From the NCBI RefSeq assembly GCF_008727815.1, contig NZ_CP044230.1, positions 1,224,001-1,288,000 on the forward strand: a stretch of 64,000 nt of DNA. The letters run 5' to 3'. The notes under the pieces were generated by a model, which did not search any database, was not told the origin of the DNA, and saw only the letters and a program-made list of their open reading frames with translations. Positions 9,290 through 17,437 of this stretch are shown piece by piece (position 1 is the stretch's first letter; every line of letters begins with the position of its first letter). The translations under genes and the position numbers were made by a program. The stretch is from Streptococcus sp. LPB0220 (lineage in GTDB: Bacteria; Bacillota; Bacilli; Lactobacillales; Streptococcaceae).

Positions 9290-9879
9290 GATTCTTTCTC
9301 ACTTCTTAAAATATAATAGCCTTTGTCTTTTTTTACGGTCTCACAATTGCCAAACGTCTCTTCCATCTTGGCCTTAGCGCTGGGAGCTCCTTGTTTTTTT
9401 TGAATGACAATGGTCAAATCTCCACTTGGTTTCAAATGTTCAAAACTACCAGTGATCACTTGGTGAACGACTTTCTTACCAGCTCGGATTGGCGGATTGC
9501 TGATCACATGGTCAAAGACCCCTTCTACTGCTTCATAGACATCTGAAGAAAAGATCTGAGCTTCCACGCCGTTTCGGCTGGCATTTTTCTGAGCCAAGTC
9601 CAGCGCCCGCTCATTGACATCCACCATGGTCACGGCAACTCCCTGGGCTTTAGCGAGAGAGAGGCCAATTGGACCATAGCCACAGCCAACATCGAGGACA
9701 CTTTCCCCTTCTTGAAAATCCAGGGTTGATAAGAGCACCTGGCTTCCATAGTCAATCATTTTTTTACTAAAGACGCCGGCGTCCGTATAAAAATTCATCT
9801 TTTGTCCCAATAAAACAACAGCCAGATCATGAATATCATGGGCTGCATCTGGGTTTACATCGAAATACATTTTACTCAT
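9286..9879 (-). CDS. RsmC-like class I SAM methyltransferase
   Basis: A 197-residue methyltransferase of the small-methyltransferase (MTS/RsmC C-terminal half) family. The SAM-binding loop VLDVGCGYGPIGLSLA (about 60-75), the acidic VDVNERAL (about 85) and the catalytic-type NPPIRAG (about 128-134, NPPF/Y-like) are present. RsmC methylates 16S rRNA guanine in E. coli; the shorter Gram-positive members lack the N-terminal duplicate domain, so the target here is inferred. First gene of the salvage operon, coupled to pdp by a 4-bp overlap. A TG-N-TAAAAT element ends only 6 nt before the ATG and no convincing Shine-Dalgarno is seen, so the transcript may be leaderless. Confidence 0.82.
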   Translation of the reverse strand: MSKMYFDVNPDAAHDIHDLAVVLLGQKMNFYTDAGVFSKKMIDYGSQVLLSTLDFQEGESVLDVGCGYGPIGLSLAKAQGVAVTMVDVNERALDLAQKNASRNGVEAQIFSSDVYEAVEGVFDHVISNPPIRAGKKVVHQVITGSFEHLKPSGDLTIVIQKKQGAPSAKAKMEETFGNCETVKKDKGYYILRSEKES

Positions 9880-9885
9880 AAGGTT

Positions 9886-9894
9886 ATTTTATCA
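9886..9894 (-). promoter_or_regulatory. Extended -10 element of the salvage operon
   Basis: On the minus strand TGATAAAAT reads as an extended -10 (TG-N-TAAAAT). Its last base is 6 nt from the ATG at 9879, so transcription would begin at or beside the start codon. No clear -35 is seen, as is allowed for extended -10 promoters. It is divergent from the coaA promoter. Confidence 0.5.
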
Positions 9895-9917
9895 TAATTC
9901 ACTCCTTTTTTAAATCG

Positions 9918-9946
9918 TTTACATGACCTCTAAAAATTGGTATACT
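9918..9946 (+). promoter_or_regulatory. coaA promoter
   Basis: TTTACA (9918-9923), 17-bp spacer, TATACT (9941-9946): a near-consensus sigma-A promoter. The coaA ATG is 23 bp downstream, after an AGGAG ribosome binding site. Confidence 0.82.
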
Positions 9947-9969
9947 AAAGACTACAATAGGAGTGACAT

Positions 9970-10890
9970 ATGGACAAAGAATTTCTACATTTTGAAAAAA
10001 TTAATCGGGAAACCTGGCAAAATTTGCACCGCAAAACCACCCCACCACTCTCTCAAACAGAGCTCAATTCTATTAAAAGTTTTAACGACCGCATCAACCT
10101 CCAAGATGTACGTGACGTCTACCTGCCTTTGACAAACCTGATTGGAATCTACAAGCGTTCCAAAGAAGATTTGGCCTTCTCAAAAGGTATTTTTCTTCAA
10201 AAAACGAGTGAGCGCCAACCCTTTATCATTGGTGTTTCAGGAAGCGTAGCGGTTGGAAAATCTACCACTAGCCGTTTACTTCAAATCCTGCTGTCACGAA
10301 CCTTCGAAGGCTCGACTGTAGAGTTGGTAACAACGGATGGTTTTCTCTATCCAAATGCTATCTTAAAAGAACAAGAGATCCTCAATCGAAAAGGATTTCC
10401 GGAAAGCTATGATATGGAATTGCTCCTTGATTTTCTCAATCAAATTAAAAACAACAAGAGCGTAGAAATCCCTGTCTATTCCCACGAAATATACGATATT
10501 GTCCCAGATGAGAAGCAAACCATTTTACCGGCTGATTTTGTCATTGTCGAAGGGATCAATGTCTTTCAAAATCCACAAAATGACAGTCTCTATATGACCG
10601 ATTTCTTTGATTTTTCGATCTATGTGGATGCCGCGGTCAACGATATCGAATCTTGGTATATCGATCGCTTCCAAAAACTCCTTGCATTAGCTCAGAATGA
10701 TCCCAATAACTACTACTATCGATTTACAGAGCAACCCCTAGAAGAAGTTTTAAGCATGGCCCATCAGGTCTGGGAATCCATTAATTTAGTCAACTTGCAA
10801 CATTACATCCAACCAACCAGAAATCGAGCTGATCTGATTCTCCATAAGGCAACCAACCATGAAATTGACGAAATTTATCTCAAACGCTAG
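9970..10890 (+). CDS. coaA: Pantothenate kinase, type I
   Basis: A 306-residue bacterial type I pantothenate kinase, the first and usually rate-controlling enzyme of coenzyme A synthesis (pantothenate + ATP to 4'-phosphopantothenate). The P-loop [15 protein letters not shown] (about 89-103), TTDGFLYPN (about 122-130), [11 protein letters not shown] and [11 protein letters not shown] are typical. AGGAG lies 6 nt before the ATG. It has its own promoter and stands between the divergent salvage operon and rpsT, an order I recall from pneumococcus. Confidence 0.95.
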   Translation: MDKEFLHFEKINRETWQNLHRKTTPPLSQTELNSIKSFNDRINLQDVRDVYLPLTNLIGIYKRSKEDLAFSKGIFLQKTSERQPFIIGVSGSVAVGKSTTSRLLQILLSRTFEGSTVELVTTDGFLYPNAILKEQEILNRKGFPESYDMELLLDFLNQIKNNKSVEIPVYSHEIYDIVPDEKQTILPADFVIVEGINVFQNPQNDSLYMTDFFDFSIYVDAAVNDIESWYIDRFQKLLALAQNDPNNYYYRFTEQPLEEVLSMAHQVWESINLVNLQHYIQPTRNRADLILHKATNHEIDEIYLKR

Positions 10891-10939
10891 AGAAAATGGC
10901 CTGTTAACGGTACTTTTTTAAGGAAAAGCTATTTTAGGC

Positions 10940-10968
10940 TTGTCAAATCTTAACTTTTCATATATAAT
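10940..10968 (+). promoter_or_regulatory. rpsT: rpsT promoter
   Basis: TTGTCA (10940-10945), 17-bp spacer, TATAAT (10963-10968). Transcription would start near 10975, leaving a short leader before the TTG start at 11002. Confidence 0.85.
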
Positions 10969-11001
10969 GAGATAGTTAGATTATCAATGGAGGTGAATAA
11001 C

Positions 11002-11235
11002 TTGGCAAACATTAAATCAGCTATCAAACGCGCTGAATTGAACGTTAAACAAAACGAAAAAAACTCAGCTCAAAAATCAGCTATGCGTACTGCAATCAAA
11101 GCTTTTGAAGCAAACCCATCTGAAGAACTTTACCGCGCTGCTAGCTCAGCTATCGATAAAGCAGAAACTAAAGGTTTGATCCACAAGAACAAAGCTAGCC
11201 GTGATAAAGCACGTCTTGCAGCGAAACTTGGTTAA
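11002..11235 (+). CDS. rpsT: 30S ribosomal protein S20
   Basis: A 77-residue, Lys/Ala-rich helical protein ([20 protein letters not shown]...) that binds 16S rRNA. A longer frame opens at an ATG at 10987, but that ATG lies within the ribosome binding site. GGAGGTG with a 6-nt spacer precedes the TTG at 11002, and the resulting length and N-terminus (ANIKS) match S20. The TTG start is notable because S20 is autoregulated through a weak start codon in E. coli. Own promoter upstream and terminator downstream, so it is probably monocistronic. Confidence 0.95.
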   Translation: MANIKSAIKRAELNVKQNEKNSAQKSAMRTAIKAFEANPSEELYRAASSAIDKAETKGLIHKNKASRDKARLAAKLG

Positions 11236-11256
11236 TCAAGAACAGCATAAAAATCA

Positions 11257-11278
11257 AGCTCTCCGGAGCTTTTTTTGT
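11257..11278 (+). terminator. rpsT intrinsic terminator
   Basis: AGCTC-TCC-GGAGCT stem followed by a run of seven T (11257-11278). Confidence 0.85.
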
Positions 11279-11301
11279 TCCTAAATTTTTGAGAGGTGCT
11301 T

Positions 11302-11811
11302 ATGAAAATTGTTATTATCGGCTATTCTGGATCTGGAAAATCTACCTTGGCTGGAGCCTTATCTCGCTACTACTCCATCCCCAAGCTTCATATGGATACC
11401 CTCCAATTTCAACCCGGCTGGATAGACAGTGACCGGGATTGGATGGAGGGACAGATGAAACAGTTTCTTAGCCAACATAAAGACTGGGTCATTGATGGAA
11501 ATTATTCTTGGTGTTGCTATGAGGAAAGAATGGAGCAAGCCGACCACATTATCTTTCTCAATTTCTCTCGTTGGAACTGCCTCTATAGAGCCTGGAAACG
11601 ATTCCGTCGTTATAAGGGACGCGTTCGCGAGAGTATGGCAGCAGGCTGCCCTGAACGCTTTGACTGGGAATTCATCCGTTGGATCCTTTGGGACGGTCGA
11701 ACCAAGAAGGCCAAAGAAAGGTATCGAAATATCCGTTCTACCTATCCCGATAAATTCATCTCTCTCAAGAATCAAAAAGAGCTGGATGCGTTTCTAAAAA
11801 ACATACAATAA
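11302..11811 (+). CDS. Small P-loop kinase-like protein (FlaR / topology-modulation type)
   Basis: A 169-residue P-loop NTPase. The N-terminus KIVIIGYSGSGKSTLAGAL is a perfect Walker A (about residues 2-20). PKLHMDTLQF and WVIDGNYSW fit the adenylate-kinase-like family often annotated as DNA topology modulation protein FlaR; a true topology role is doubtful and a nucleotide or small-molecule kinase activity is more likely. GAGAGG precedes the ATG at 11302. No obvious partner gene. It converges on ldcB and shares a bidirectional terminator with it. Confidence 0.75.
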   Translation: MKIVIIGYSGSGKSTLAGALSRYYSIPKLHMDTLQFQPGWIDSDRDWMEGQMKQFLSQHKDWVIDGNYSWCCYEERMEQADHIIFLNFSRWNCLYRAWKRFRRYKGRVRESMAAGCPERFDWEFIRWILWDGRTKKAKERYRNIRSTYPDKFISLKNQKELDAFLKNIQ

Positions 11812-11842
11812 AAAGGTTGGGATATCAATCCCAACCTTTTTT
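11811..11842. terminator. Bidirectional terminator between converging genes
   Basis: A 13-bp stem (AAAAGGTTGGGAT / ATCCCAACCTTTT) with a 4-nt loop lies between the stop of the plus-strand kinase-like gene and the stop of minus-strand ldcB. T-runs are available on both strands. Confidence 0.88.
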
Positions 11843-12620
11843 ATTTATCAACGTAATCGCCACCAGTGAAGCCATAGTATTCTTCCAGACTCAAACCCGA
11901 GTCAGCGATATCCTGTGCTTCTTTTCCGATATAGCGGAGATGCCAGCTCTCTGGCATGTAGCCTGTCACTTTTTCTTTTCCTTCTTGGTAACGAACCACA
12001 AAGCCATATTTAGCGGCGTTCTTAAGCAACCACTTACTTGGTCCAGGTTCTGTCACCAGATTACCACTGGTATCGATCAAATCAAAGGTCAAACCAGTTT
12101 GGTGTTCACTATAACCCGGTCTTGCGGAATAACGATCTGCTGCCTCCTGACCATCTTGATTGACATAGTTTTGATAGAGGCCAACTTGGGTATCGTAGCT
12201 ACGAAAACCACTATATTGGTCACTGATCGGATATCCTTCTGCCTGCATGGCTGCGATCAATTCATGAAGGGCTGAAACAGCTTCAGGATCTTCACCTGGG
12301 TTAAAGTCAGGCGACAAGGGATAATGTTTGTTGGCGATCATGACCTCACCATATTTCCCTTTGACACTATAGTAGGAACCATTATAGCTGACACCAGAAT
12401 CCACTTTCACATCTGACTTACCAGCTTTTGACGACTCTTCTTTTCCTGTCTCTTTTGACGTATCCTTTGCAGAAGACGTTTCTTTGGAAGACTTGGTTTG
12501 CGTTTGCTTGGTCTCTTCTTTTGCAGAAGATTTAGAACTAGTGGATTGAGATTGGGAGCAAGCTGTCAGGGTTAACAAGGCAACTGTCACCAAAGTTAAT
12601 TTGGAAAATCTTGCTTTCAT
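11841..12620 (-). CDS. ldcB: LdcB/DacB-type D,D- or L,D-carboxypeptidase lipoprotein
   Basis: A 259-residue lipoprotein of the VanY/LdcB peptidase M15B family that trims stem peptides in peptidoglycan. A signal peptide ends in LLTLTACS (lipidated Cys about residue 21), followed by a Ser/Thr/Lys-rich linker to about residue 75. The zinc site motifs are present: YSEHQTGLTFDL (SxHxxGxxxD) and ESWHLRYIG. The pneumococcal relative acts as an L,D-carboxypeptidase on tetrapeptides; which bond is cut here is inferred. It lies 10 bp downstream of the TcaA-like gene, which points to a shared envelope role. Confidence 0.9.
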   Translation of the reverse strand: MKARFSKLTLVTVALLTLTACSQSQSTSSKSSAKEETKQTQTKSSKETSSAKDTSKETGKEESSKAGKSDVKVDSGVSYNGSYYSVKGKYGEVMIANKHYPLSPDFNPGEDPEAVSALHELIAAMQAEGYPISDQYSGFRSYDTQVGLYQNYVNQDGQEAADRYSARPGYSEHQTGLTFDLIDTSGNLVTEPGPSKWLLKNAAKYGFVVRYQEGKEKVTGYMPESWHLRYIGKEAQDIADSGLSLEEYYGFTGGDYVDK

Positions 12621-12630
12621 GAGGAATCTC

Positions 12631-14418
12631 CTATGATTCTTTTGTTACGACAATATCCGTAATCACATAACTTGCACCTACTTTTTTCAAAGTGTAGGTC
12701 TTGTACTTGCGGTTTTGTGAATCTGGATGGCTATCTGTATAATGCACGGTAAAGTCTTCATAAGTCTTGATCGTTACCACACCATTTTCTTCAGTGACAC
12801 TTTGAATGTCCAAAGCACCTGGAGTATAGTAGTCAATCTTAGCCTTTCGAACACCATCACCAGTTGTGAACTCAACCATGTCTTTGTAGGCTTGACTTTG
12901 TGTGTCATAGTATTTAGAGTAGGTGTTATTTCGATTTGAAACGGAGCTAAAGACAGCGTCGCGGTACTCTTTCAAGAATTCTTCCGCCAAGGTCCGATTT
13001 TGTTCTTCTTTGGCTGCTTGCGCTTTCTTAGCATCTTGTGCACTCTTGATGCGTTTTAGGGTATCTTTGGCTAGTTTGAGTTCGATCGGATCGTTCTCAC
13101 CCTCTTCAATCGTCACCTTAGCCTTTTCAGTTGTATAGGTTTCCCCATTCATGTTGAAGACGGCATGTACTTCAATTTCTTGATAAGGGATGCTATCTAC
13201 TTCAAAGGTTGTGCTGGTTCCGACTTCTTTGCCGTTAACCACAACCTTTACATCTGTTGGGTTTTCAACTTCATCTGGGAACTCAACTTCTAAATTGCGT
13301 TTTTCAGAATTCAACTGCAATTCTAAATTATTCTTGGTTGCTTTTTTAGGATTGAGATGGATCTTAGAAGTGACATTTCCGACCTCTGTTTTAGCAGTCA
13401 ATTCCATTTCTTTTGTATTGTAATGGAAAGAACCAAGGTCTGTCACTGCATCTTTCTTCAAGGTCACGGTTTTATTGGCAGCCACTTTGAGTTTGGCTTG
13501 GTCCAAATTGGTCTTGACCTTCACTTGCACTGGATAGCTAGCCACACGATATTCTTGGAAGATTCCAAATTTCTTGTCCGCCTTTTCCAAACCAAAGATC
13601 TTGTTTCCAGATTTATCCGTATAGCTGCCTTCTCCACCATTATCGATGATCTTGTTCAACTCTGTACCGATATCAATCCCTTGATCTTCCATGCTGGTAA
13701 TAAAGCTTTCGGCTTCATCCTTTGTCCATTTATCGTTATCGGTTGAAAGCAGATCTGCTGCTTCGCGATAATCCTTGGTGTCCACTGCCTTAATAAATTT
13801 ATCTGCAGTCACTTCGACACGCGTTGTTGACTGGAAGTAAAAGAAGGCTGCTACCAAAGCGATCACAAGGACTGCAATAGCAGAAATAATCCCAATTTTC
13901 TTCTTGGAAAGTTTCTTTTCACCCTTCGTTTTAGGGGCCTTTTGTTTTTTCTGAGCTGGGCCTGCTTCTGTAACATTTGGACCAGCAAAGACCTGCGTTT
14001 GCTCAGCGGCAAGTGGAGTCGTATACTCTTGAGTTTGCTGTTGAGGGACATATTCCTGTGTTTCTTCAGTTGCATCTGGGGTTACAAATTCTGCTTCAGG
14101 CACAGGTCCTACAAAAAACTCAAAGTTTTGACTTTTAGCCGCGGTAAATTCTTCTGCACTTGGCTTGCGGCCATAGGTTTCTTCAAAATGTTGCAACCAA
14201 GCCTGACGAGCTGCTAGAAGTGGATCGACATTCTTCACTTCTTCAACTGGTTCAACCCCTGGTTCCTCAACAGGAGCGACTTCCTCAGCTGGGGCATTTC
14301 CTGCGATAGACTGAATTTGTTTCAAATCAAATCCACAAGCTTTCCCAGCCATAAACTCTTCTGGTGACGGTTTGCGACCGATCACTTTTTCAAATAATTC
14401 AACCCATTTCTTTTGCAT
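12631..14418 (-). CDS. TcaA-like membrane protein with two N-terminal WxxxFE modules
   Basis: A 595-residue protein. The N-terminal cytoplasmic part has two copies of a short module (about residues 1-37 and 72-103) with the pattern W(x)3FE(x)3GRKPSxEEFxAxK. An acidic/Gln-rich linker and a Lys-rich stretch follow, then one membrane helix (about 174-197). The extracellular part begins EVTADKFIKAVDTKDYREAADLLS, as in TcaA/YvbJ-type proteins, continues with beta-rich Ig-like repeats, and ends in an NTF2-like domain. TcaA homologues usually carry an N-terminal zinc ribbon; here the Cys pairs are absent and the WxxxFE modules stand in their place. Start 14418 is chosen because GAGGGAG lies 9 nt upstream; the ATG at 14436 overlaps that site. 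It sits between the DUF6574-like gene and ldcB. TcaA proteins affect glycopeptide susceptibility in staphylococci; the role here is inferred. Confidence 0.72.
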   Translation of the reverse strand: MQKKWVELFEKVIGRKPSPEEFMAGKACGFDLKQIQSIAGNAPAEEVAPVEEPGVEPVEEVKNVDPLLAARQAWLQHFEETYGRKPSAEEFTAAKSQNFEFFVGPVPEAEFVTPDATEETQEYVPQQQTQEYTTPLAAEQTQVFAGPNVTEAGPAQKKQKAPKTKGEKKLSKKKIGIISAIAVLVIALVAAFFYFQSTTRVEVTADKFIKAVDTKDYREAADLLSTDNDKWTKDEAESFITSMEDQGIDIGTELNKIIDNGGEGSYTDKSGNKIFGLEKADKKFGIFQEYRVASYPVQVKVKTNLDQAKLKVAANKTVTLKKDAVTDLGSFHYNTKEMELTAKTEVGNVTSKIHLNPKKATKNNLELQLNSEKRNLEVEFPDEVENPTDVKVVVNGKEVGTSTTFEVDSIPYQEIEVHAVFNMNGETYTTEKAKVTIEEGENDPIELKLAKDTLKRIKSAQDAKKAQAAKEEQNRTLAEEFLKEYRDAVFSSVSNRNNTYSKYYDTQSQAYKDMVEFTTGDGVRKAKIDYYTPGALDIQSVTEENGVVTIKTYEDFTVHYTDSHPDSQNRKYKTYTLKKVGASYVITDIVVTKES

Positions 14419-14484
14419 GGATCTCTTCTCCCTCATTATAAAATAGGGAAAGTGGGTCCCCCCACCTTCCGTTTTGTGATATTG

Positions 14485-15672
14485 TTAGAATCCAAAGTTA
14501 GAGAAATTTGGAGCACTTGGAATAAATCCTACGGCTACTTGTTCTAAAATACGAGCATTCACATAAATGACAAAGATGGCAATGAGAAGCAAGACAACAG
14601 ATGATGCTACTAGAAGCAATAATTTATCTGCTTTAAAGCTTGTCTTGTTCAATCCTTGATGAACGACATAGCATGTTCCAACAAAGAACAAGAAGAAAAT
14701 AAGGAAGTTTACAAAGCCATAAAATTCATAAACTTTTACAAGACCTACTAAGAAAGCAAGAAGGGCAAGTGGCAAAGTGTAAACAGACAAACGTCCAAAC
14801 TCTTCAAATGAACGACCGTAACTGTATTCCTTATCTTGAAGAACCACACGACGAACAAAGAATCCAGCTACTTGGAAGGCGTAAAGGCTAAAGAATAGGG
14901 AAATCAATGTCAACATAAAGGCACGGAAATCCATTCCATAACCACCTGTAAATCCACTAGCTGTGAAGAAAGTGCCCAAGGTCAAGACAAAGGCAGTTAA
15001 GACATACTGTAAAATTCCGTTAAGTGCTTTTGGATTTTCTACAGCCGTTGGACGTTTCAAAGCTGAAAGGAACCAATTCCAGTAACCACCAACGGCTACA
15101 CCAAATTGACTTGGTTGGGCAGGATAAGGTTGTCCTGGTTGACCTTGGTAAGGAGCTTGTTGATAAGCTGCTTGAGTCGGTTGTTGGTAGGCTTGTTGGA
15201 AAGCTGGCCCATTCGCTGGAGCAGCTTGAGGAGCCGGTTCTTGAACTGGAGCTGCAACTGGTTCTTCTGCAGGAGCAGCTGGCGCTGCGACAAACTCTGG
15301 AGCTTGTGGAGCTGCGACTGGTTCTTCAACAGGGGCAGTTGGTGCTGCGACAAAGTCTGGGGCTTGTGGCGCTGCGACTGGTTCTTCAACAGGGGCAGTT
15401 GGCGCTGCAACAAACTCTGGAGCTTGTGGAGCAGCAACTGGTTCTTCCACAGGGGCAGTTGGTGCTGCGACAAATTCTGGGGCTTGTGGAGCAGCAACTG
15501 GTTCTTCCACAGGGGCAGTTGGTGCTGCGACAAATTCTGGGGCTTGTGGGGTTTCTGGAACCACTACTTCTTCTTGAAATTCTCCTGCAGCCAGTGCTTG
15601 AGCAATTTCTTCTGCACTAGCAGAACGACCATTTACGGCTTCGAAATAATCCAGCCAATCTTGTTTTGACAT
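14485..15672 (-). CDS. DUF6574-like membrane protein with 20-residue Ala/Pro/Glu repeats
   Basis: A 395-residue protein in three parts. Residues 1-35 form the same WxxxFE..GRxxSxEE module seen twice in the next gene. Residues about 40-140 hold five tandem 20-residue repeats of the type APQAPEFVAAPTAPVEEPVA, then a Pro/Gln/Tyr linker to about 190. The C-terminal ~200 residues contain about five membrane helices and resemble DUF6574/YckC-like membrane domains, with no known enzymatic motif. It is the first gene of an apparent operon with the TcaA-like protein and ldcB (66-bp gap to the next gene). The repeat DNA is nearly identical between units, so copy number probably varies between strains. 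Confidence 0.65.
   Translation of the reverse strand: MSKQDWLDYFEAVNGRSASAEEIAQALAAGEFQEEVVVPETPQAPEFVAAPTAPVEEPVAAPQAPEFVAAPTAPVEEPVAAPQAPEFVAAPTAPVEEPVAAPQAPDFVAAPTAPVEEPVAAPQAPEFVAAPAAPAEEPVAAPVQEPAPQAAPANGPAFQQAYQQPTQAAYQQAPYQGQPGQPYPAQPSQFGVAVGGYWNWFLSALKRPTAVENPKALNGILQYVLTAFVLTLGTFFTASGFTGGYGMDFRAFMLTLISLFFSLYAFQVAGFFVRRVVLQDKEYSYGRSFEEFGRLSVYTLPLALLAFLVGLVKVYEFYGFVNFLIFFLFFVGTCYVVHQGLNKTSFKADKLLLLVASSVVLLLIAIFVIYVNARILEQVAVGFIPSAPNFSNFGF
15241..15546 (-). repeat. 60-bp in-frame tandem repeat
   Basis: About five consecutive 60-bp units inside the DUF6574-like gene, each coding for 20 residues. The unit at the C-terminal end of the array (15241-15300) is the most diverged; two neighbouring units (15421-15540) are almost identical. 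The period divides by three, so gain or loss of units keeps the frame. Confidence 0.93.
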
Positions 15673-15813
15673 ATTTTAATCTCCTTAACTATTGTTCATA
15701 CTAGGGTATTATACAAAATTTCTGAACCATTTTCAATGAAAGACTGGAAAATCCCTGTAATATCTTTTGAAAAACATACAAATTCTACTCATTTTTAGAA
15801 ATTAGTAAAGAAA

Positions 15814-15990
15814 AAGGCTGGGACAAAAGTCCTAACCTCTCAATTATTTTTGGATTGTCGAGCAAGACGCAGTGGTTGAGTGGGCTCTACTACGCTGATT
15901 GCATCAGCTTTTACAGCCCTACTCAACTGTGCGGAGGTGGGACGACGAAATCGAATTCTAACGAATTACCGATTTCTGTCCCACTCTCTT
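15814..15990 (-). repeat. ~180-bp three-hairpin intergenic repeat, copy 2 (inverted)
   Basis: Reverse orientation relative to copy 1. It lies between the start of the DUF6574-like gene and the stop of the rhodanese gene and ends 1 bp before that stop. It carries the same three inverted-repeat modules, with TTGCATCAGC replacing the usual middle-loop sequence. Confidence 0.92.
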
Positions 15991-15991
15991 T

Positions 15992-16276
15992 TTAGGATTC
16001 AAATGCATCCATGCCACCTTGGACGTTGGTCACATCATAGCCTTGCTCTTCTAGAAATTGGCAAGCTCGTGCTGAGCGTCGACCTGACTTGCAGATGACA
16101 TAATAGGGATGATCCTTCTCTAATTCCTGGTAGCGATCTGCTAACTCAGATAAGGGAAGAAGACGAACCCCATCTAAGTGAAGGGCATCATATTCCTCCT
16201 GCTCGCGTACATCAAGAACGTGTATATCTCCTTTTTGATAAACTTGGTAAAAGCTTGAAAATGGAATTTCTTTCAT
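15992..16276 (-). CDS. Single-domain rhodanese-like protein
   Basis: A 94-residue single rhodanese domain. VLDVREQEEYDALHLDGVRLLPLSEL is the first conserved block and the active-site loop reads YVICKSGRRSARA with Cys about residue 61. It may transfer sulfane sulfur or act as a persulfide carrier; the acceptor is unknown. The thiI and cysteine desulfurase genes at 46.4-48.8 kb are candidate partners but are not adjacent. It follows the ProX-like gene by 20 bp, suggesting co-transcription. Confidence 0.88.
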   Translation of the reverse strand: MKEIPFSSFYQVYQKGDIHVLDVREQEEYDALHLDGVRLLPLSELADRYQELEKDHPYYVICKSGRRSARACQFLEEQGYDVTNVQGGMDAFES

Positions 16277-16296
16277 GATTTCTCCTGTAAGATATG

Positions 16297-16788
16297 TTAT
16301 GGAAGGGTTAGGATTTCATAGTTAAAGCCAATAGACTCTAAAAATCGGAACAAGTCTTGGGTTTTAATAAAGATCGTTTTTTCGTTGGTATTGGGATGGA
16401 AGGTCATGATCTTCTCTGACACAATGTCTTTATCGAAATAGACTCGAATATCTTTTTCTTCATTGTTCAATAAACCAAATGGAGAAACTGTTCCTGGCGG
16501 TAATTGCATTTTTTCAGCTAAAGAATCTGCTGAAGCCATGCGGATCCGGTTTGCTTCCACTTGCTCTTTAAAATCATCCATATCCAATGGCTTCTGGTCA
16601 TCCATGATGAGCAGATAGTATTGGGTTTTCTTCTTGTTGGTCAAAAACATGGTCTTGGTCCGGACACCTTCTAAGCCTTCAATATAAGAATCCGCCTGCT
16701 CTGTCGTGAATGCAGGTGGGTGCTCCACCACATCAAATGAAATTCCCAACTCATCTAATTTTTCTTTAACTTGTTGATAAGGATCCAT
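16297..16788 (-). CDS. ProX/YbaK-family trans-editing domain protein
   Basis: A 163-residue free-standing prolyl-tRNA synthetase-associated editing domain, of the type that deacylates mischarged tRNA(Pro). FDVVEHPPAFTTEQA, the central KTMFLTNKKKTQYYLLIM and PPGTVSPFGLLNN match the ProX/PrdX branch. The conserved Lys is in the KTMFLTNKK segment (about residues 44-52). Streptococcal ProRS commonly has its own INS editing domain, so substrate (Ala or Cys) is uncertain. Probably co-transcribed with the uracil-DNA glycosylase family gene, 12 bp upstream. Confidence 0.85.
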   Translation of the reverse strand: MDPYQQVKEKLDELGISFDVVEHPPAFTTEQADSYIEGLEGVRTKTMFLTNKKKTQYYLLIMDDQKPLDMDDFKEQVEANRIRMASADSLAEKMQLPPGTVSPFGLLNNEEKDIRVYFDKDIVSEKIMTFHPNTNEKTIFIKTQDLFRFLESIGFNYEILTLP

Positions 16789-16800
16789 CGTCGCTCTCCT

Positions 16801-17385
16801 TTATTTTTGAATGATCTCTTGTACTAAGGTTTGCAATTCTGGAACCACCTCTGCCTCAAACCAAGGATTTTTAGCCATCCAGATTTGATTGCGAGGGGAA
16901 GGGTGAACGAGTGGAAAATAGGTTGGCAAATAGTCTTTAAAATGGTGGACCCGTTCGGTTACCTTGCCGCCAACCTTCTCATGAAGGTAGTATGCTTGGG
17001 CATATTGTCCAATTAAGAGGGTCAACTCAATATCCGGACACTCCTTGAGAAGTTGAGGGTGCCACTTTTCCGCAAACCCTTTGCGAGGTGGAAGGTCACC
17101 AGATTTCCCATGCCCTGGGAAATAAAAGTCCATGGGAATGACCGCAAACAAACCAGAATGGTAAAAGGTATCTTCGTCAACTCCTAACCATTCGCGCAGA
17201 CGATCACCACTCTTATCCTTCCAGTAAATACCAGCTTCTTCCGTCTTCATCCCTGGAGCTTGTCCGATAATATTGATACGAGCTGTCTTTGGGGCTGCAA
17301 AGAGTGGCTCTATCCCTTTCTCTGTATATTCTTTATTTTGAGGATCTGCCATAATGGCTTGTTTAATGCTTTCAATCGTTGACAT
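16801..17385 (-). CDS. Uracil-DNA glycosylase superfamily protein
   Basis: A 194-residue protein of the uracil-DNA glycosylase-like fold. INIIGQAPGMKTEEAGIYWKDKSGDRLREWL contains the family GxAPG-type motif 1 and FPLVHPSPRNQIW the HPSPRN motif 2, both typical of the streptococcal and E. coli YjdM/MUG-like branch. It probably excises uracil or related bases, but activity is inferred. GGAGGACTT precedes the ATG. Confidence 0.86.
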   Translation of the reverse strand: MSTIESIKQAIMADPQNKEYTEKGIEPLFAAPKTARINIIGQAPGMKTEEAGIYWKDKSGDRLREWLGVDEDTFYHSGLFAVIPMDFYFPGHGKSGDLPPRKGFAEKWHPQLLKECPDIELTLLIGQYAQAYYLHEKVGGKVTERVHHFKDYLPTYFPLVHPSPRNQIWMAKNPWFEAEVVPELQTLVQEIIQK

Positions 17386-17404
17386 AAGTCCTCCTTCTAT
17401 GGAA

Positions 17405-17432
17405 AAACTCAGCCAGAAAAACTGGCCGAGTA
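17405..17432 (-). terminator. pepV terminator
   Basis: On the minus strand ACTCGGCCAG-TTTTT-CTGGCTGAGT is followed by a T-run, 5 bp after the pepV stop. Confidence 0.8.
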
Positions 17433-17437
17433 GTGGA

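Noticed and set aside
10987..11001. ATG start for rpsT at 10987
   Set aside because: This ATG is part of the Shine-Dalgarno ATGGAGGTG for the TTG at 11002; S20 proteins begin with (M)ANIKS.
15024..15669. Long plus-strand frames opposite the DUF6574-like gene with Leu- or Trp/Cys-rich repeats
   Set aside because: They are shadows of the 60-bp tandem repeat on the other strand; no ribosome binding site, biased composition, and the minus-strand frame has clear domain structure.
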